From positions 1 through 64,000 of the forward strand of contig DHXR01000024.1 in NCBI GenBank assembly GCA_002413785.1: DNA of 64,000 bases, read 5' to 3'. Origin of the DNA: Mucilaginibacter sp. UBA5151 (GTDB lineage Bacteria; Bacteroidota; Bacteroidia; Sphingobacteriales; Sphingobacteriaceae). Both the position numbers and the translations under genes were made by a program. The notes beneath the pieces were generated by a model. That model saw only the letters and a program-made list of their open reading frames with translations, ran no database searches and was not told the origin of the DNA. Positions 51,905-60,736 of the stretch are shown here, in pieces (position 1 is the stretch's first letter; every line of letters begins with the position of its first letter).

Positions 51905-53263
51905 ATGCAAACAAAACATAAATTTATTATCCTAACTATACTTCTGTTTGCGGGCATTCAAACTCTTTATGGGCAGGACAGTACCCTGATGGGCACAAGC
52001 ATAAAATGGGACCTGGTAAAATGTATTGATTACGCCAAAAAAAACAATATCCAGATTAATACCTACCGGCTTTCCCAATTAACCAGTCAGCAGCAATATT
52101 TGCTGGCAAAGGCAGCAAGGTTGCCCAATCTCTCGGGCTCAGCCTCGCAAAACTTTGAACACGCCAACTCCAATGGCAATTTTAATAGCATAAATGGACA
52201 AAATGGAGGACGCGGCTCTGGTTTTACAGCCTCCGGCAACTATAGTTTAAACTCATCAATGACCCTATATAACGGCAACCTCATTAATAATACCATAAAC
52301 CAGGCAAACCTTTCGGTGCAGGCGGCAAACCTTAGCATTTTGAAGCAGGAAAACGACATCTCCCTACAGGTAACCCAGGCTTACCTTACTGTTTTATTGG
52401 ATAAAGAAGATATTGTATATGATACCGACCTGGTCACTACCGCACAGGCCCAGGTAAAACAGGAGCAACAAAAGTATGATGTGGGCAGTGTGGCCCGAAG
52501 CGCACTCATCCAATTGCAGGCACAGCTTGCCACCGATAAATATACCCTTGTAAATGCAAAAAACGCCGAAAGGGGCGACCTGCTGACTTTAAAACAGCTG
52601 TTGTTTTTATTGAATGATGTAAATTTTGACATCGTAAAGCCGGATACGATTGTACCTATTGACAGTGTAGCCTTATTTCACGATGCCGAACAAAGCGCTT
52701 TAAAAAACTTCCCCGATGTGAAAATAGGTGAGTTAGGTGTAAAAACAGCCCAATACGGCGTGGATATAGCAATGGCGGGTTATAAGCCATCCCTGACAGC
52801 CGGGGGCTCGTTAAATTCTGGTTATGTTACGGGCCAGGGCAACTTTCCCGGTCAGTTGAACAGTAATTTTAACCAGCAGCTGGGGCTGAACCTTGCGGTT
52901 CCCATCTTTACAAAAAGAGTGGTTAAAACCCAGGTGGAAGAAGCCAAAATTGCGGTAGACCAGGCACAGCTCAATCTAAAAAACACAACAATTACACTTT
53001 CGCAGACAGTTGAGCGGGCGTATATTAATGTTGAAAATGCAAAAAGCCAGTATGATGCCGCGCTTGAGCAGTACAATTATAACAAGGAGAGCTATCGTAT
53101 TGCCACCGAGCAGCTAAAAGTCGGGGTTGCCAATATTGTCGCCTTTTTACTGCAAAAAACCCTTTTTGTGCAGGCGCAGCAAGCTTTCATACAGGCAAAG
53201 TATAACGAACTGCTAACTTTAAAGATCTATGACTTTTACCGGGGCATCCCCATTAAACTATAA
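51905..53263 (+). CDS. TolC-family outer membrane efflux protein
   Basis: 452 residues from the ATG at 51905 (a GTG at 51884 would add seven residues in front of the signal peptide). Signal peptide ending near TLYGQDS, then TolC repeats (IDYAKKNNIQINTYRLSQLTSQQQYLLAKAARLPNLSGSAS; GVDIAMAGYKPSLTAGGSLNSGY) with the long helical hairpins. First gene of a four-gene exporter operon with adaptor, ATPase and permease. Confidence 0.9.
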   Translation: MQTKHKFIILTILLFAGIQTLYGQDSTLMGTSIKWDLVKCIDYAKKNNIQINTYRLSQLTSQQQYLLAKAARLPNLSGSASQNFEHANSNGNFNSINGQNGGRGSGFTASGNYSLNSSMTLYNGNLINNTINQANLSVQAANLSILKQENDISLQVTQAYLTVLLDKEDIVYDTDLVTTAQAQVKQEQQKYDVGSVARSALIQLQAQLATDKYTLVNAKNAERGDLLTLKQLLFLLNDVNFDIVKPDTIVPIDSVALFHDAEQSALKNFPDVKIGELGVKTAQYGVDIAMAGYKPSLTAGGSLNSGYVTGQGNFPGQLNSNFNQQLGLNLAVPIFTKRVVKTQVEEAKIAVDQAQLNLKNTTITLSQTVERAYINVENAKSQYDAALEQYNYNKESYRIATEQLKVGVANIVAFLLQKTLFVQAQQAFIQAKYNELLTLKIYDFYRGIPIKL

Positions 53264-53275
53264 AACCGAGCTATC

Positions 53276-54559
53276 ATGAAACCTAATTTAAAAAAGATAT
53301 TAATTATTGCTGCGGTATTGATAGCCATAATTTTTATCTGGTTTTTATTCATCCGCAAAAAAGAGGTTCCTGTGACCGTCCTTGCAGAGAAACCAACGAT
53401 AGGTTACATTGCGCAAAGCGTAACTGCGACGGGTAAAATAGAACCTGTTGATACCGTTACTGTTGGTACTCAGGTATCAGGGATATTGAAATATTTATTT
53501 GTGGATTTCAATTCGAAGGTAAAAAAGGGGGAGTTACTGGCCGAACTTGATAAATCATTGCTACAGGCGACACTCGATCTGTATAAAGGCAATTTGCAGA
53601 ATGCCCAAAGCCAATTGGTTTTTGCAACAAATAACTTTAACCGGCAAAGCCTCCTTTTTAAAACCGACGCCATCAGCAAAGCTGATTATGATGCAGCGCT
53701 GAATACGCGTGATGCGGCAAAAGCCGGTGTGGCAAGCGCCCAGGCGCAGGTGCGGCTTGCGCAGAAAAACTTATCGTATGCCAATATTTATTCTCCCATT
53801 GATGGCGTAGTGTTAAACCGAAACATCAGTATCGGGCAAACCGTTGCCGCCAGTTTCAGTACGCCTACGCTTTTTGTCATTGCAAAAGATATTACCAAAA
53901 TGCAAGTGCAGGCCAATGTGGATGAGGCCGATATTGGTGGTGTAAAAACAGGCAACCGGGCAACGTTCACGGTTGACGCTTTTATAACCGATCAGTTTGG
54001 CGGAACAGTTATGGACGTGCGCCTGCACCCTTCCGTGTCTTCAAATGTTGTAACCTATACTACAATAATCAATGCGCCAAATGACGATATGAAATTAAAG
54101 CCCGGGATGACAGCGAATATTGTTATTTACACCAAAGAAGTCAATAATGCAATGCTGATTCCGGCAAAAGCGCTAAGCTTCACACCAGATTCATCTCTTG
54201 CGGCTACTTATCAAATTGTGGGTAAACCAAGTCATAAAGGTCCGCGTAAAACGAATGCAGCGGGCCGCGGCGCAACGGGGAACATTGCTGCGCATACGGC
54301 TAAAAGCAGGTCAGATACTTCGGCTGTAACAAAACAAAAGGCCTTGATTTGGTTATTGCAAGGCAATAAACTGGTGCAGAAGCGGATTGAAATTGGCTTA
54401 AACGACAATACCCATGTTGAAGTATTATCGGGCTTAACTGTTAACGATCTGGTAATAACCGGAATAGTTAGCGGAACGGGATCATCTGCAGCTTCAACAT
54501 CCCCGGGAGGCAGCCCATTCTTACCAAAACGACCAACAGGAGGCGGAAGGACCCGATGA
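53276..54559 (+). CDS. MacA-like periplasmic adaptor
   Basis: 427 residues. An N-terminal membrane anchor (about 7-26), lipoyl halves (TGKIEPVDTVTVGTQVSGILKYLFVDFNSKVKKGELLAELD; SYANIYSPIDGVVLNRNISIGQTV), a helical hairpin, a beta-barrel domain and a low-complexity Gly/Ser/Pro-rich C-terminus. HlyD/RND-type membrane-fusion protein of the MacA group. It overlaps the ATPase gene by 4 nt. Confidence 0.9.
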   Translation: MKPNLKKILIIAAVLIAIIFIWFLFIRKKEVPVTVLAEKPTIGYIAQSVTATGKIEPVDTVTVGTQVSGILKYLFVDFNSKVKKGELLAELDKSLLQATLDLYKGNLQNAQSQLVFATNNFNRQSLLFKTDAISKADYDAALNTRDAAKAGVASAQAQVRLAQKNLSYANIYSPIDGVVLNRNISIGQTVAASFSTPTLFVIAKDITKMQVQANVDEADIGGVKTGNRATFTVDAFITDQFGGTVMDVRLHPSVSSNVVTYTTIINAPNDDMKLKPGMTANIVIYTKEVNNAMLIPAKALSFTPDSSLAATYQIVGKPSHKGPRKTNAAGRGATGNIAAHTAKSRSDTSAVTKQKALIWLLQGNKLVQKRIEIGLNDNTHVEVLSGLTVNDLVITGIVSGTGSSAASTSPGGSPFLPKRPTGGGRTR

Positions 54560-55317
54560 GCAAAAAAATATTAGAGATAAAGGATCTGAAACGTGATTTT
54601 ATAATGGGAAGCGAAACAGTTCACGCGCTCAGAGGTATATCATTTGATGTGGAAGCTGGTGAATTTGTAACCATTATGGGTAGCAGCGGGTCGGGCAAAA
54701 CAACATTATTAAATATCTTAGGCTGCCTTGACAGACCAACTATCGGGAATTATTTCCTCGATGGTGTGGACGTTAAACTATTGACGCGTGACGAACTGGC
54801 CCAACTGCGCAACCATAAGATCGGGTTTGTTTTCCAGTCATATAACCTGCTGCCACGTACCACTGCGCTGGAAAACGTGGAGCTGCCCCTGTTATACAAC
54901 AAGGACATCAGTGCTGTTGAAAGGCGTGAAAGGGCGGTTCATGCTTTGGAGGCTGTAAAACTGGCAGACAGGTTTGACCATACACCAAGCCAGCTTTCAG
55001 GCGGACAGCAGCAGCGGGTGGCTATTGCCAGGGCGCTTGTAAATGAACCCGTAATGATTTTAGCCGATGAGGCCACAGGAAACCTGGACAGCCGTACATC
55101 CTACGATATTATGGCCCTGATGCAGGAACTTAATTCACACCAGGGAAAAACCATCGTATTTGTAACGCATGAGCCAGATATAGCTTCATTCAGCAGCCGT
55201 ACCATACAACTGCGGGATGGCATGATACAAAAAGATTATAAAAATGAACACACGCGTTCAGCAAAAGAGGTATTGGCCGATTTGCCGAACGCTGATGATT
55301 ATGCAAAACAAAAATGA
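54556..55317 (+). CDS. MacB-type ABC ATPase (LolD/MacB-like)
   Basis: 253 residues: Walker A GSSGSGKTTLLNILG (about 38-52), Q-loop FVFQSYNLLPRTTALENVELP, signature QLSGGQQQRVAIARAL, Walker B VMILADEATGNLD, switch His FVTHEPD. ATPase of a mechanotransmission exporter; separate from the permease rather than fused as in E. coli MacB. It overlaps both neighbours by 4 nt. Confidence 0.93.
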   Translation: MSKKILEIKDLKRDFIMGSETVHALRGISFDVEAGEFVTIMGSSGSGKTTLLNILGCLDRPTIGNYFLDGVDVKLLTRDELAQLRNHKIGFVFQSYNLLPRTTALENVELPLLYNKDISAVERRERAVHALEAVKLADRFDHTPSQLSGGQQQRVAIARALVNEPVMILADEATGNLDSRTSYDIMALMQELNSHQGKTIVFVTHEPDIASFSSRTIQLRDGMIQKDYKNEHTRSAKEVLADLPNADDYAKQK

Positions 55318-56534
55318 GTTTAATTAACCTGATCAAGATAGCACTTAAAGCCCTGCAACGTAATAAACTGAGGGCTTTGTTAACCATGCTGGGCATCATC
55401 ATCGGTGTTGCTTCAGTTATTGCCATGGTAGCCATTGGCCAGGGCTCCAAGCAAAGCATCCACGACCAGCTGTCAAATATGGGAACAAACATGATCACCG
55501 TTCAGCCCGCCAGTAACCTGAGTGGCGGCGTAAGAATTGCCGGTTCGAGTTTCCAGACATTGACATCGAAAGATATCACAGCGTTAAAAACCGGCGCGCC
55601 TGATATTACCGAGATCTCACCCGCAGTAAGTTCGAAAGGACAAGCTATAACCGGCGCATTAAACTGGCCTACAACCATGACCGGTGTAAGTATTGAATAT
55701 TTGGATATCCGTAAGGTGACAATTAAGGACGGGATAGCATTTACCCAAAACGATGTTTTAACTTCAGCAAAAGTATGTCTTATCGGGCAAACAGTTATCG
55801 ACAACCTGTTCCCAAACGGAGAAAACCCAATAGGGAAAGTGATTCGCTTTGGCCACATCCCTTTCCAGATCATCGGCGTGCTAAACCCTAAAGGATTTAA
55901 CGCCTTTGGGCAGGACCAGGATGATATCCTGATAGCACCCTATACTACCGTTCAAAAGCGAATTTTAGCTACCATCTATTATTCAAATATTTATGCATCT
56001 GCAGCCAACGAAAATGTTACCAATGCAGCGGTTTCTGAAATAACCCGTACGTTAAGGGAATCGCACCGTTTAACTGCTGCCGAAGACAATGATTTTACAG
56101 TTCGTACGCAGCAAGAGCTTATAGCAACTTTAAGTTCTACAAGCGGGTTGCTCACGGTGTTATTAACGGTTATTGCCGGTATTTCATTAGTGATCGGCGG
56201 CATAGGCATCATGAACATTATGTATGTTTCGGTAACCGAACGTACCCGCGAAATTGGCCTGCGTATGTCCATCGGCGCCAGGGGGAAAGATATTTTACTG
56301 CAATTTTTGATGGAAGCAGTCATCATAAGTATTACCGGCGGAGTTATTGGCGTATTGCTTGGATTTCTTTCCACCTGGCTTGTAACCCTTATCCTTAAGT
56401 GGCCTACGGTTGTTTCCCAATCATCAGTATTACTATCATTTGTTGTTTGCGCAGTTACCGGCATCTTCTTTGGCTACTATCCGGCACTCAAAGCCTCAAG
56501 GCTTGATCCTATTGAGGCTTTAAGATACGAGTAA
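55314..56534 (+). CDS. MacB-type ABC permease (FtsX domain)
   Basis: 406 residues. N-terminal helix (about 19-42, with LRALLTMLGIIIGVASVIAMVAIGQGS), a periplasmic MacB_PCD domain (about 45-240) and three C-terminal helices (about 280-400) with IGGIGIMNIMYVSVTERTREIGLRMSIGAR and FGYYPALKASRLDPIEALRYE, the standard FtsX/MacB end. It ends the operon. Substrates of such exporters include macrolides, peptides and lipids; nothing here decides. Confidence 0.93.
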   Translation: MSLINLIKIALKALQRNKLRALLTMLGIIIGVASVIAMVAIGQGSKQSIHDQLSNMGTNMITVQPASNLSGGVRIAGSSFQTLTSKDITALKTGAPDITEISPAVSSKGQAITGALNWPTTMTGVSIEYLDIRKVTIKDGIAFTQNDVLTSAKVCLIGQTVIDNLFPNGENPIGKVIRFGHIPFQIIGVLNPKGFNAFGQDQDDILIAPYTTVQKRILATIYYSNIYASAANENVTNAAVSEITRTLRESHRLTAAEDNDFTVRTQQELIATLSSTSGLLTVLLTVIAGISLVIGGIGIMNIMYVSVTERTREIGLRMSIGARGKDILLQFLMEAVIISITGGVIGVLLGFLSTWLVTLILKWPTVVSQSSVLLSFVVCAVTGIFFGYYPALKASRLDPIEALRYE

Positions 56535-56635
56535 TAAACAGTTAACAGATTGACGGATAGTATGCATGTAAGCGTAATTCCTTTCCCAAAACATCCTGAT
56601 AACAATAGAAAGTTACCTTAACGACATATTGTCCC

Positions 56636-56790
56636 CCGGGTTACCGCTTTGTAGAAATAGCATAAAATATATGGTTGTGCCCCGTCCAGGGGTTACCCAA
56701 TTCGCGAAGGGTAGCCCCTGGACGGGGCACAAAATGCTTGTGTTTTCATTTTCTACAAAGCGGTAACCCCTACGGGGCATTCTATTTGAA
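56636..56790. repeat. Long-hairpin repeat element
   Basis: Two 22-bp arms (56677-56698, GTGCCCCGTCCAGGGG..., and 56709-56730) around a 10-nt loop form an almost perfect stem with one mismatch. They are flanked by outer inverted copies of TACCGCTTTGTAGAAA (56642-56657) and TTTCTACAAAGCGGTA (about 56750-56765). A shorter relative lies at 46256-46356. A MITE-like or REP-like element. The rest of the gap 56535-56957 holds the GH5 upstream region, with no clear promoter match. Confidence 0.75.
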
Positions 56791-56957
56791 TTAAAAACAT
56801 AGAACTTTTAAATAATTATTATAAAGCGAAATTAACTTCACCCACCCCAAACGTCATAGAGCTGAAAAATAGTGTTGATAAAAAAACCGAACACCATTTT
56901 TTTCTGATCAAAAAACAACAGGATATTTTTTCAATATTTGCAATTACAACCATTATT

Positions 56958-58187
56958 ATGAAAAGAGCCTTCTTATCTATTTTGCTTTTAACGATCTTTT
57001 TAACTTCGCCTAAAGCGCAAACAGCAAAGTTTATCACCACCAGGGGGAAAGAAATAATCGGCCCCGATAAAAAACCATTCCTGATAAAGGGCACAAACCT
57101 GGGTAACTGGCTGGTGCCTGAAGGGTATATGTTCAAGTTTAAAAGTGTGAACTCGCCCCGGCTGATCAACGAGGCGCTGGCGGAGTTACTTGGCCCGGAA
57201 GAAACCAAACTATTCTGGAAAAAATTCCAGGACACCTATATTACTGCCGGTGACATCCATTTTTTAAAGGCTTCGGGCATGAATTCCATCCGGATACCCT
57301 TTAATTATCGTCTCTTCACTACCGAAAATTACTGCGGGCAAAACAATCCTAACCGCGGCTTTGAACTGCTCGATAGGGTGATCAGCTGGTGCAAAAAAGA
57401 AGGTTTATACGTTATTTTAGATATGCATTGCGCCCCCGGTGGGCAAACAGGCGATAATATAGATGACGGCTTTGGTTATCCGTTTTTGTTTAAAAGCAAG
57501 GCCATGCAGCAATTAACAGCAAGTATATGGAAACGCATTGCGGCCCATTATAAAAATGAAACTATTGTAATGGGCTACGACCTGCTGAACGAGCCCATCG
57601 CCACTTATTTTAATGCCGATGAATTTAACCCCTATCTTGAACCGCTTTATAAAGAAATAACCAAAGCGGTGCGCTCGGTAGATAAAAACCATATCCTGTT
57701 TTTAGGCGGCGCACAGTGGGACAGTAATTTTAAAGTATTTGGGCCACCCTTTGATTCAAAATTGGTTTACACATTCCATAAATACTGGACCAAAACAACA
57801 GGTAAAGAAGTGATACAGGATTACATTGATTTCAGGGATAAAAATAATGTACCCATCTATTGCGGCGAAACCGGCGAAAACAAGGACGAATGGTGCGAAG
57901 CTTTCCGTAAAACCCTTGAGGAGAATAACATCGGCTGGCATTACTGGCCCTATAAAAAGTTAGACAATACCGCAGGCATCATCACTTTTGATATGCCGGC
58001 AGGGTATGATAAGCTAATTGACTATACCGAACAACCCAGGGCTGATTTCGCCGCTATCCGCAAAGCCGCCCCCGCAGACCGGGAAGAGATAAAAAAAGCG
58101 TTATATGCGTTTTTAAACAACAGCAAATTTGAAAACTGCAGGCCAAACAAAGGATATATTGAAGCATTAGGGCTAAAGGTTCCCTGA
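56958..58187 (+). CDS. Secreted GH5-family glycoside hydrolase
   Basis: 409 residues. Signal peptide (about 1-20, ending SPKAQ) then a (beta/alpha)8 glycosidase: GTNLGNWLVPEGYMF (45-59), SIRIPFNYR (110-118), ILDMHCAPGGQ (153-163), acid/base Glu212 in YDLLNEPI, and nucleophile Glu304 in IYCGETGEN. This is the GH5 (cellulase superfamily) pattern; endoglucanase, glucosidase or other beta-glycan specificity is not decided. The C-terminal tail (about 360-409) is unusual helical sequence. No polysaccharide-utilisation SusC/SusD genes are near. Confidence 0.88.
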   Translation: MKRAFLSILLLTIFLTSPKAQTAKFITTRGKEIIGPDKKPFLIKGTNLGNWLVPEGYMFKFKSVNSPRLINEALAELLGPEETKLFWKKFQDTYITAGDIHFLKASGMNSIRIPFNYRLFTTENYCGQNNPNRGFELLDRVISWCKKEGLYVILDMHCAPGGQTGDNIDDGFGYPFLFKSKAMQQLTASIWKRIAAHYKNETIVMGYDLLNEPIATYFNADEFNPYLEPLYKEITKAVRSVDKNHILFLGGAQWDSNFKVFGPPFDSKLVYTFHKYWTKTTGKEVIQDYIDFRDKNNVPIYCGETGENKDEWCEAFRKTLEENNIGWHYWPYKKLDNTAGIITFDMPAGYDKLIDYTEQPRADFAAIRKAAPADREEIKKALYAFLNNSKFENCRPNKGYIEALGLKVP

Positions 58188-58254
58188 ATGGGAAGCGGAA
58201 AGCTGAAAGCCGAAAGACCAAAGCAGAAAGAAAAGGTTGCTGTGCAAAAACCGG

Positions 58255-58379
58255 CCCGTTCAAGTGTCCACACTTGAATGATTTTTGTTGGGAGCGTCCC
58301 CGCTCCCGATCATGAAAGGATTTATTTGTAAGACGGAACGCTCGATATATGACGTGAGCATGGGCACTTGATTGGCGGG
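58255..58379. repeat. Hairpin-rich interspersed repeat, copy 3
   Basis: Same family as copies 1 and 2 but inverted and shortened: CCCGTTCAAGTGTCCACACT, GTTGGGAGCGTCCCCGCTCC, then GACGTGAGCATGGGCACTTG with GGCGGG at the end. About 35 bp of the copy 4 sequence (the AAATTTAATATGTTC part) are missing. It is the left bracket of the restriction-modification pair. Confidence 0.78.
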
Positions 58380-58453
58380 TGATTTGAGTAGTACATGAAC
58401 TTCTTTTATTAGCTTTTCTTTTGTTATTTTTGAAAAATAGATTTTTCAAATTA

Positions 58454-59467
58454 ATGAGTTTTCCAGAGTATATTAACAACCTTCTTAGGCCTGAAATCAC
58501 AGAGAAAGAAATCGTCCTTGATTTATTCGCTGGCTGTGGTGGCTTATCTTTGGGTTTTGAGGCGGCCGGATATGAAACCATTGGTTTTGAAATGAATGTA
58601 CCGGCGTCAGACACCTACAATGCCAACTTAACAGGAAAATGCCACGCTATTAAACTTGACACAGCGTTTGAATACCCGAAAGCGGAAATAATTATTGGCG
58701 GACCGCCATGTCAGCCTTTTAGCGTGGGCGGAAATCAAAAGGGAATAGAAGATGCACGGGATGGATTCCCTATTTTTATAGATGCCGTAAAAAAATTGCA
58801 GCCAAAGGTTTTTATGTTTGAGAATGTCCGCGGCCTTCTTTATTCTAATAAGTGGTATTTTGAATTAGTTATAAAAGAATTGAGGAAACTCGGTTATATA
58901 ATAAGTTACAGATTACTTAATGCTGTAAGTTACGGAGTACCGCAAAACAGAGAAAGGCTGTTTGTAATTGGGCACAAAACAAAATTTGAATTTCCGAAAC
59001 CTGGACTTAAGAAATCCACAGTAGGTGAAGCAATTGGCGATCTCATGCATGAATTTTCAGATGAGAGTAAATTTTTAACGCCGTCTATGGATCAGTACGT
59101 TGCAAAATACGAAAAAGCCTCTTCATGTATTAATCCAAGAGACTTATATCCTGAGAAACCAGCCCGGACATTAACCTGTCGTAATCTTGCCGGAGCAACA
59201 GGAGATATGCACCGTGTAAGACTGAAAGACGGCAGAAGAAGGCGAGTTACCGTTCAGGAAGCTGCGCGATTACAAAGTTTTCCTGATTGGTTTGAATTTG
59301 CCGGAAATGAAACATCAAAATTTAATCAAATCGGAAACGCCGTTCCTCCACTTTTAGCATGGCACTTAGCTTGTGCAATAAAAGCATGTTACAATTCTAA
59401 AGAAGAATACAGTACACAGGAAATACATCACAATTTTATTCAAAACGAAGTCCTTACCTTATTTTAA
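58454..59467 (+). CDS. DNA (cytosine-5) methyltransferase, type II
   Basis: 337 residues from the ATG at 58454 (a TTG at 58421 lies in the probable promoter). Complete m5C methylase: motif I LDLFAGCGGLSLGF (22-35), catalytic Cys86 in GGPPCQPFSVGG (82-93), ENVRG (123-127), motif VIII-like RRRRVTVQEAARLQSFP and motif X IGNAVPPLLAW near the end. The target-recognition region is short. A TATTTTTG at 58425-58432 could be a -7 element. The REase gene follows after 2 nt. It protects host DNA at the sequence cut by its partner. Confidence 0.93.
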   Translation: MSFPEYINNLLRPEITEKEIVLDLFAGCGGLSLGFEAAGYETIGFEMNVPASDTYNANLTGKCHAIKLDTAFEYPKAEIIIGGPPCQPFSVGGNQKGIEDARDGFPIFIDAVKKLQPKVFMFENVRGLLYSNKWYFELVIKELRKLGYIISYRLLNAVSYGVPQNRERLFVIGHKTKFEFPKPGLKKSTVGEAIGDLMHEFSDESKFLTPSMDQYVAKYEKASSCINPRDLYPEKPARTLTCRNLAGATGDMHRVRLKDGRRRRVTVQEAARLQSFPDWFEFAGNETSKFNQIGNAVPPLLAWHLACAIKACYNSKEEYSTQEIHHNFIQNEVLTLF

Positions 59468-59469
59468 TA

Positions 59470-60459
59470 ATGGAAGATTATCTACCCTCCAGTAAAAAGG
59501 CCTCGAAAGTGAAACAGCTGATAAATGAGGCGTTAGATATATTGCATCAGGCAGGTATCCCATTTTCAGAAAAAAGCCCAAGGGGATTAGAAAAAATGGC
59601 TATGGCTTTTTTGGCAGTTTCTGGTGTTACCGGGGACTGGAAAATTGCAAAAGGTGTTTCTCAAAACAGACGGTTAAAAACAAGAGAAATAATTATTTTC
59701 ATCAATGAAAATTTCGATGAAAATATTTCGTCTGGTTCATATGATGATATTCGCAGAAAAGATCTGAAATTACCTGTTGTTGCCATGCTTATTATCAATA
59801 GTGGTGATAAAGGGCGTGCAACTAATGATCCCACAAGGGGCTATGCTTTAGATGGCGGATTTGAAAAGCTAATTATAAGCTATAAAACGAACAACTGGGA
59901 TAAAAATCTGAAAGAGTTTTTGAGTGAAAGGCAAACACTTACCGATATACTTGCAAGAAAACGGAACCTTGATCTTATTCCCGTTATGCTACCGGGAAAT
60001 AAGCCAATAGTTCTTTCGCTGGGGGAACACAATGCCCTGCAAAAAGCAATCGTAGAAGATTTCCTGCCTCGTTATGGACATGGTTGTGAAGTTCTTTACA
60101 TAGGTGACACTTCTAATAAGTCGCTCCATTTGGAAACGGAAGTGCTTTACGGCCTTAATTTTTTTGAACTTTCTCATGATGAACTTCCTGATATAATTGC
60201 TTATGACAAAAATAAAAACTGGCTGTATCTTATTGAGGCAGTACACAGTTCAGGGCCAATTAGTGAAATCAGGTTGCATGAATTGAAGCTATTGCTTAAA
60301 GATTGTCCGGCTGAACTAATTTTTGTTACGGCCTTTCTTAATCGCGATACTTTTAGGAAATGGTCATCGCAAATTGCCTGGGAAACCGAAGTTTGGATCG
60401 CCGATAACCCGGATCACCTAATACATTTCAATGGACACAGATTTCTCGGCCCATTTTAG
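59470..60459 (+). CDS. BsuBI/PstI-family type II restriction endonuclease
   Basis: 329 residues. N-terminal helical part (GLEKMAMAFLAVSGVTGDWKIAKG, SSGSYDDIRRKDLKLPV, SGDKGRATNDPTRGYAL) and a C-terminal nuclease region with ELSHDELPDIIAYDKNKNWLYLIEAVHSSGPIS (about 235-270), the PD-(D/E)x(K) type core of the BsuBI/PstI family in which Glu-Ala-Val replaces ExK. It lies 2 nt downstream of the methylase gene. Classical BsuBI and PstI (CTGCAG) work with N6-adenine methylases, so a cytosine-5 partner points to a different recognition sequence. Confidence 0.85.
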   Translation: MEDYLPSSKKASKVKQLINEALDILHQAGIPFSEKSPRGLEKMAMAFLAVSGVTGDWKIAKGVSQNRRLKTREIIIFINENFDENISSGSYDDIRRKDLKLPVVAMLIINSGDKGRATNDPTRGYALDGGFEKLIISYKTNNWDKNLKEFLSERQTLTDILARKRNLDLIPVMLPGNKPIVLSLGEHNALQKAIVEDFLPRYGHGCEVLYIGDTSNKSLHLETEVLYGLNFFELSHDELPDIIAYDKNKNWLYLIEAVHSSGPISEIRLHELKLLLKDCPAELIFVTAFLNRDTFRKWSSQIAWETEVWIADNPDHLIHFNGHRFLGPF

Positions 60460-60511
60460 AAATATATTCTGGATGGGATTAGGACAACTCGTATCTCGTT
60501 GCTTGTGTCTC

Positions 60512-60664
60512 CGCCCAAGTGTCAACGCTTGAATGATTTTGTTGGGAGCATCCACGCTCCCGATCATGAAGGGATTTATTTGCAAGACGGAATGCTTGAT
60601 CTATGACGTGAGCGTGGACGCTCAAAATTTAATATGTTCAAGTGTGGACACTTGAACAGGCGGG
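60512..60664. repeat. Hairpin-rich interspersed repeat, copy 4
   Basis: About 150 bp, same orientation as copy 3 and close to copy 1 in reverse: CGCCCAAGTGTCAACGCTTG, GTTGGGAGCATCCACGCTCC, GACGTGAGCGTGGACGCTCA, AAATTTAATATGTTCAAGTG, TGGACACTTGAACAGGCGGG. It is the right bracket of the restriction-modification pair. The rest of 60460-60736 shows nothing else. Confidence 0.8.
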
Positions 60665-60736
60665 TATTTTACCGGGTCTTTTTTTGTATAAATATAAGCA
60701 ATTTACCGCCCATAGTCAATCACCACATCATCCGGG

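Noticed and set aside
58054..58614. 186-codon open frame on the minus strand
   Set aside because: Runs through the end of the GH5 gene, a repeat copy and the start of the methylase gene in antisense; a shadow frame.
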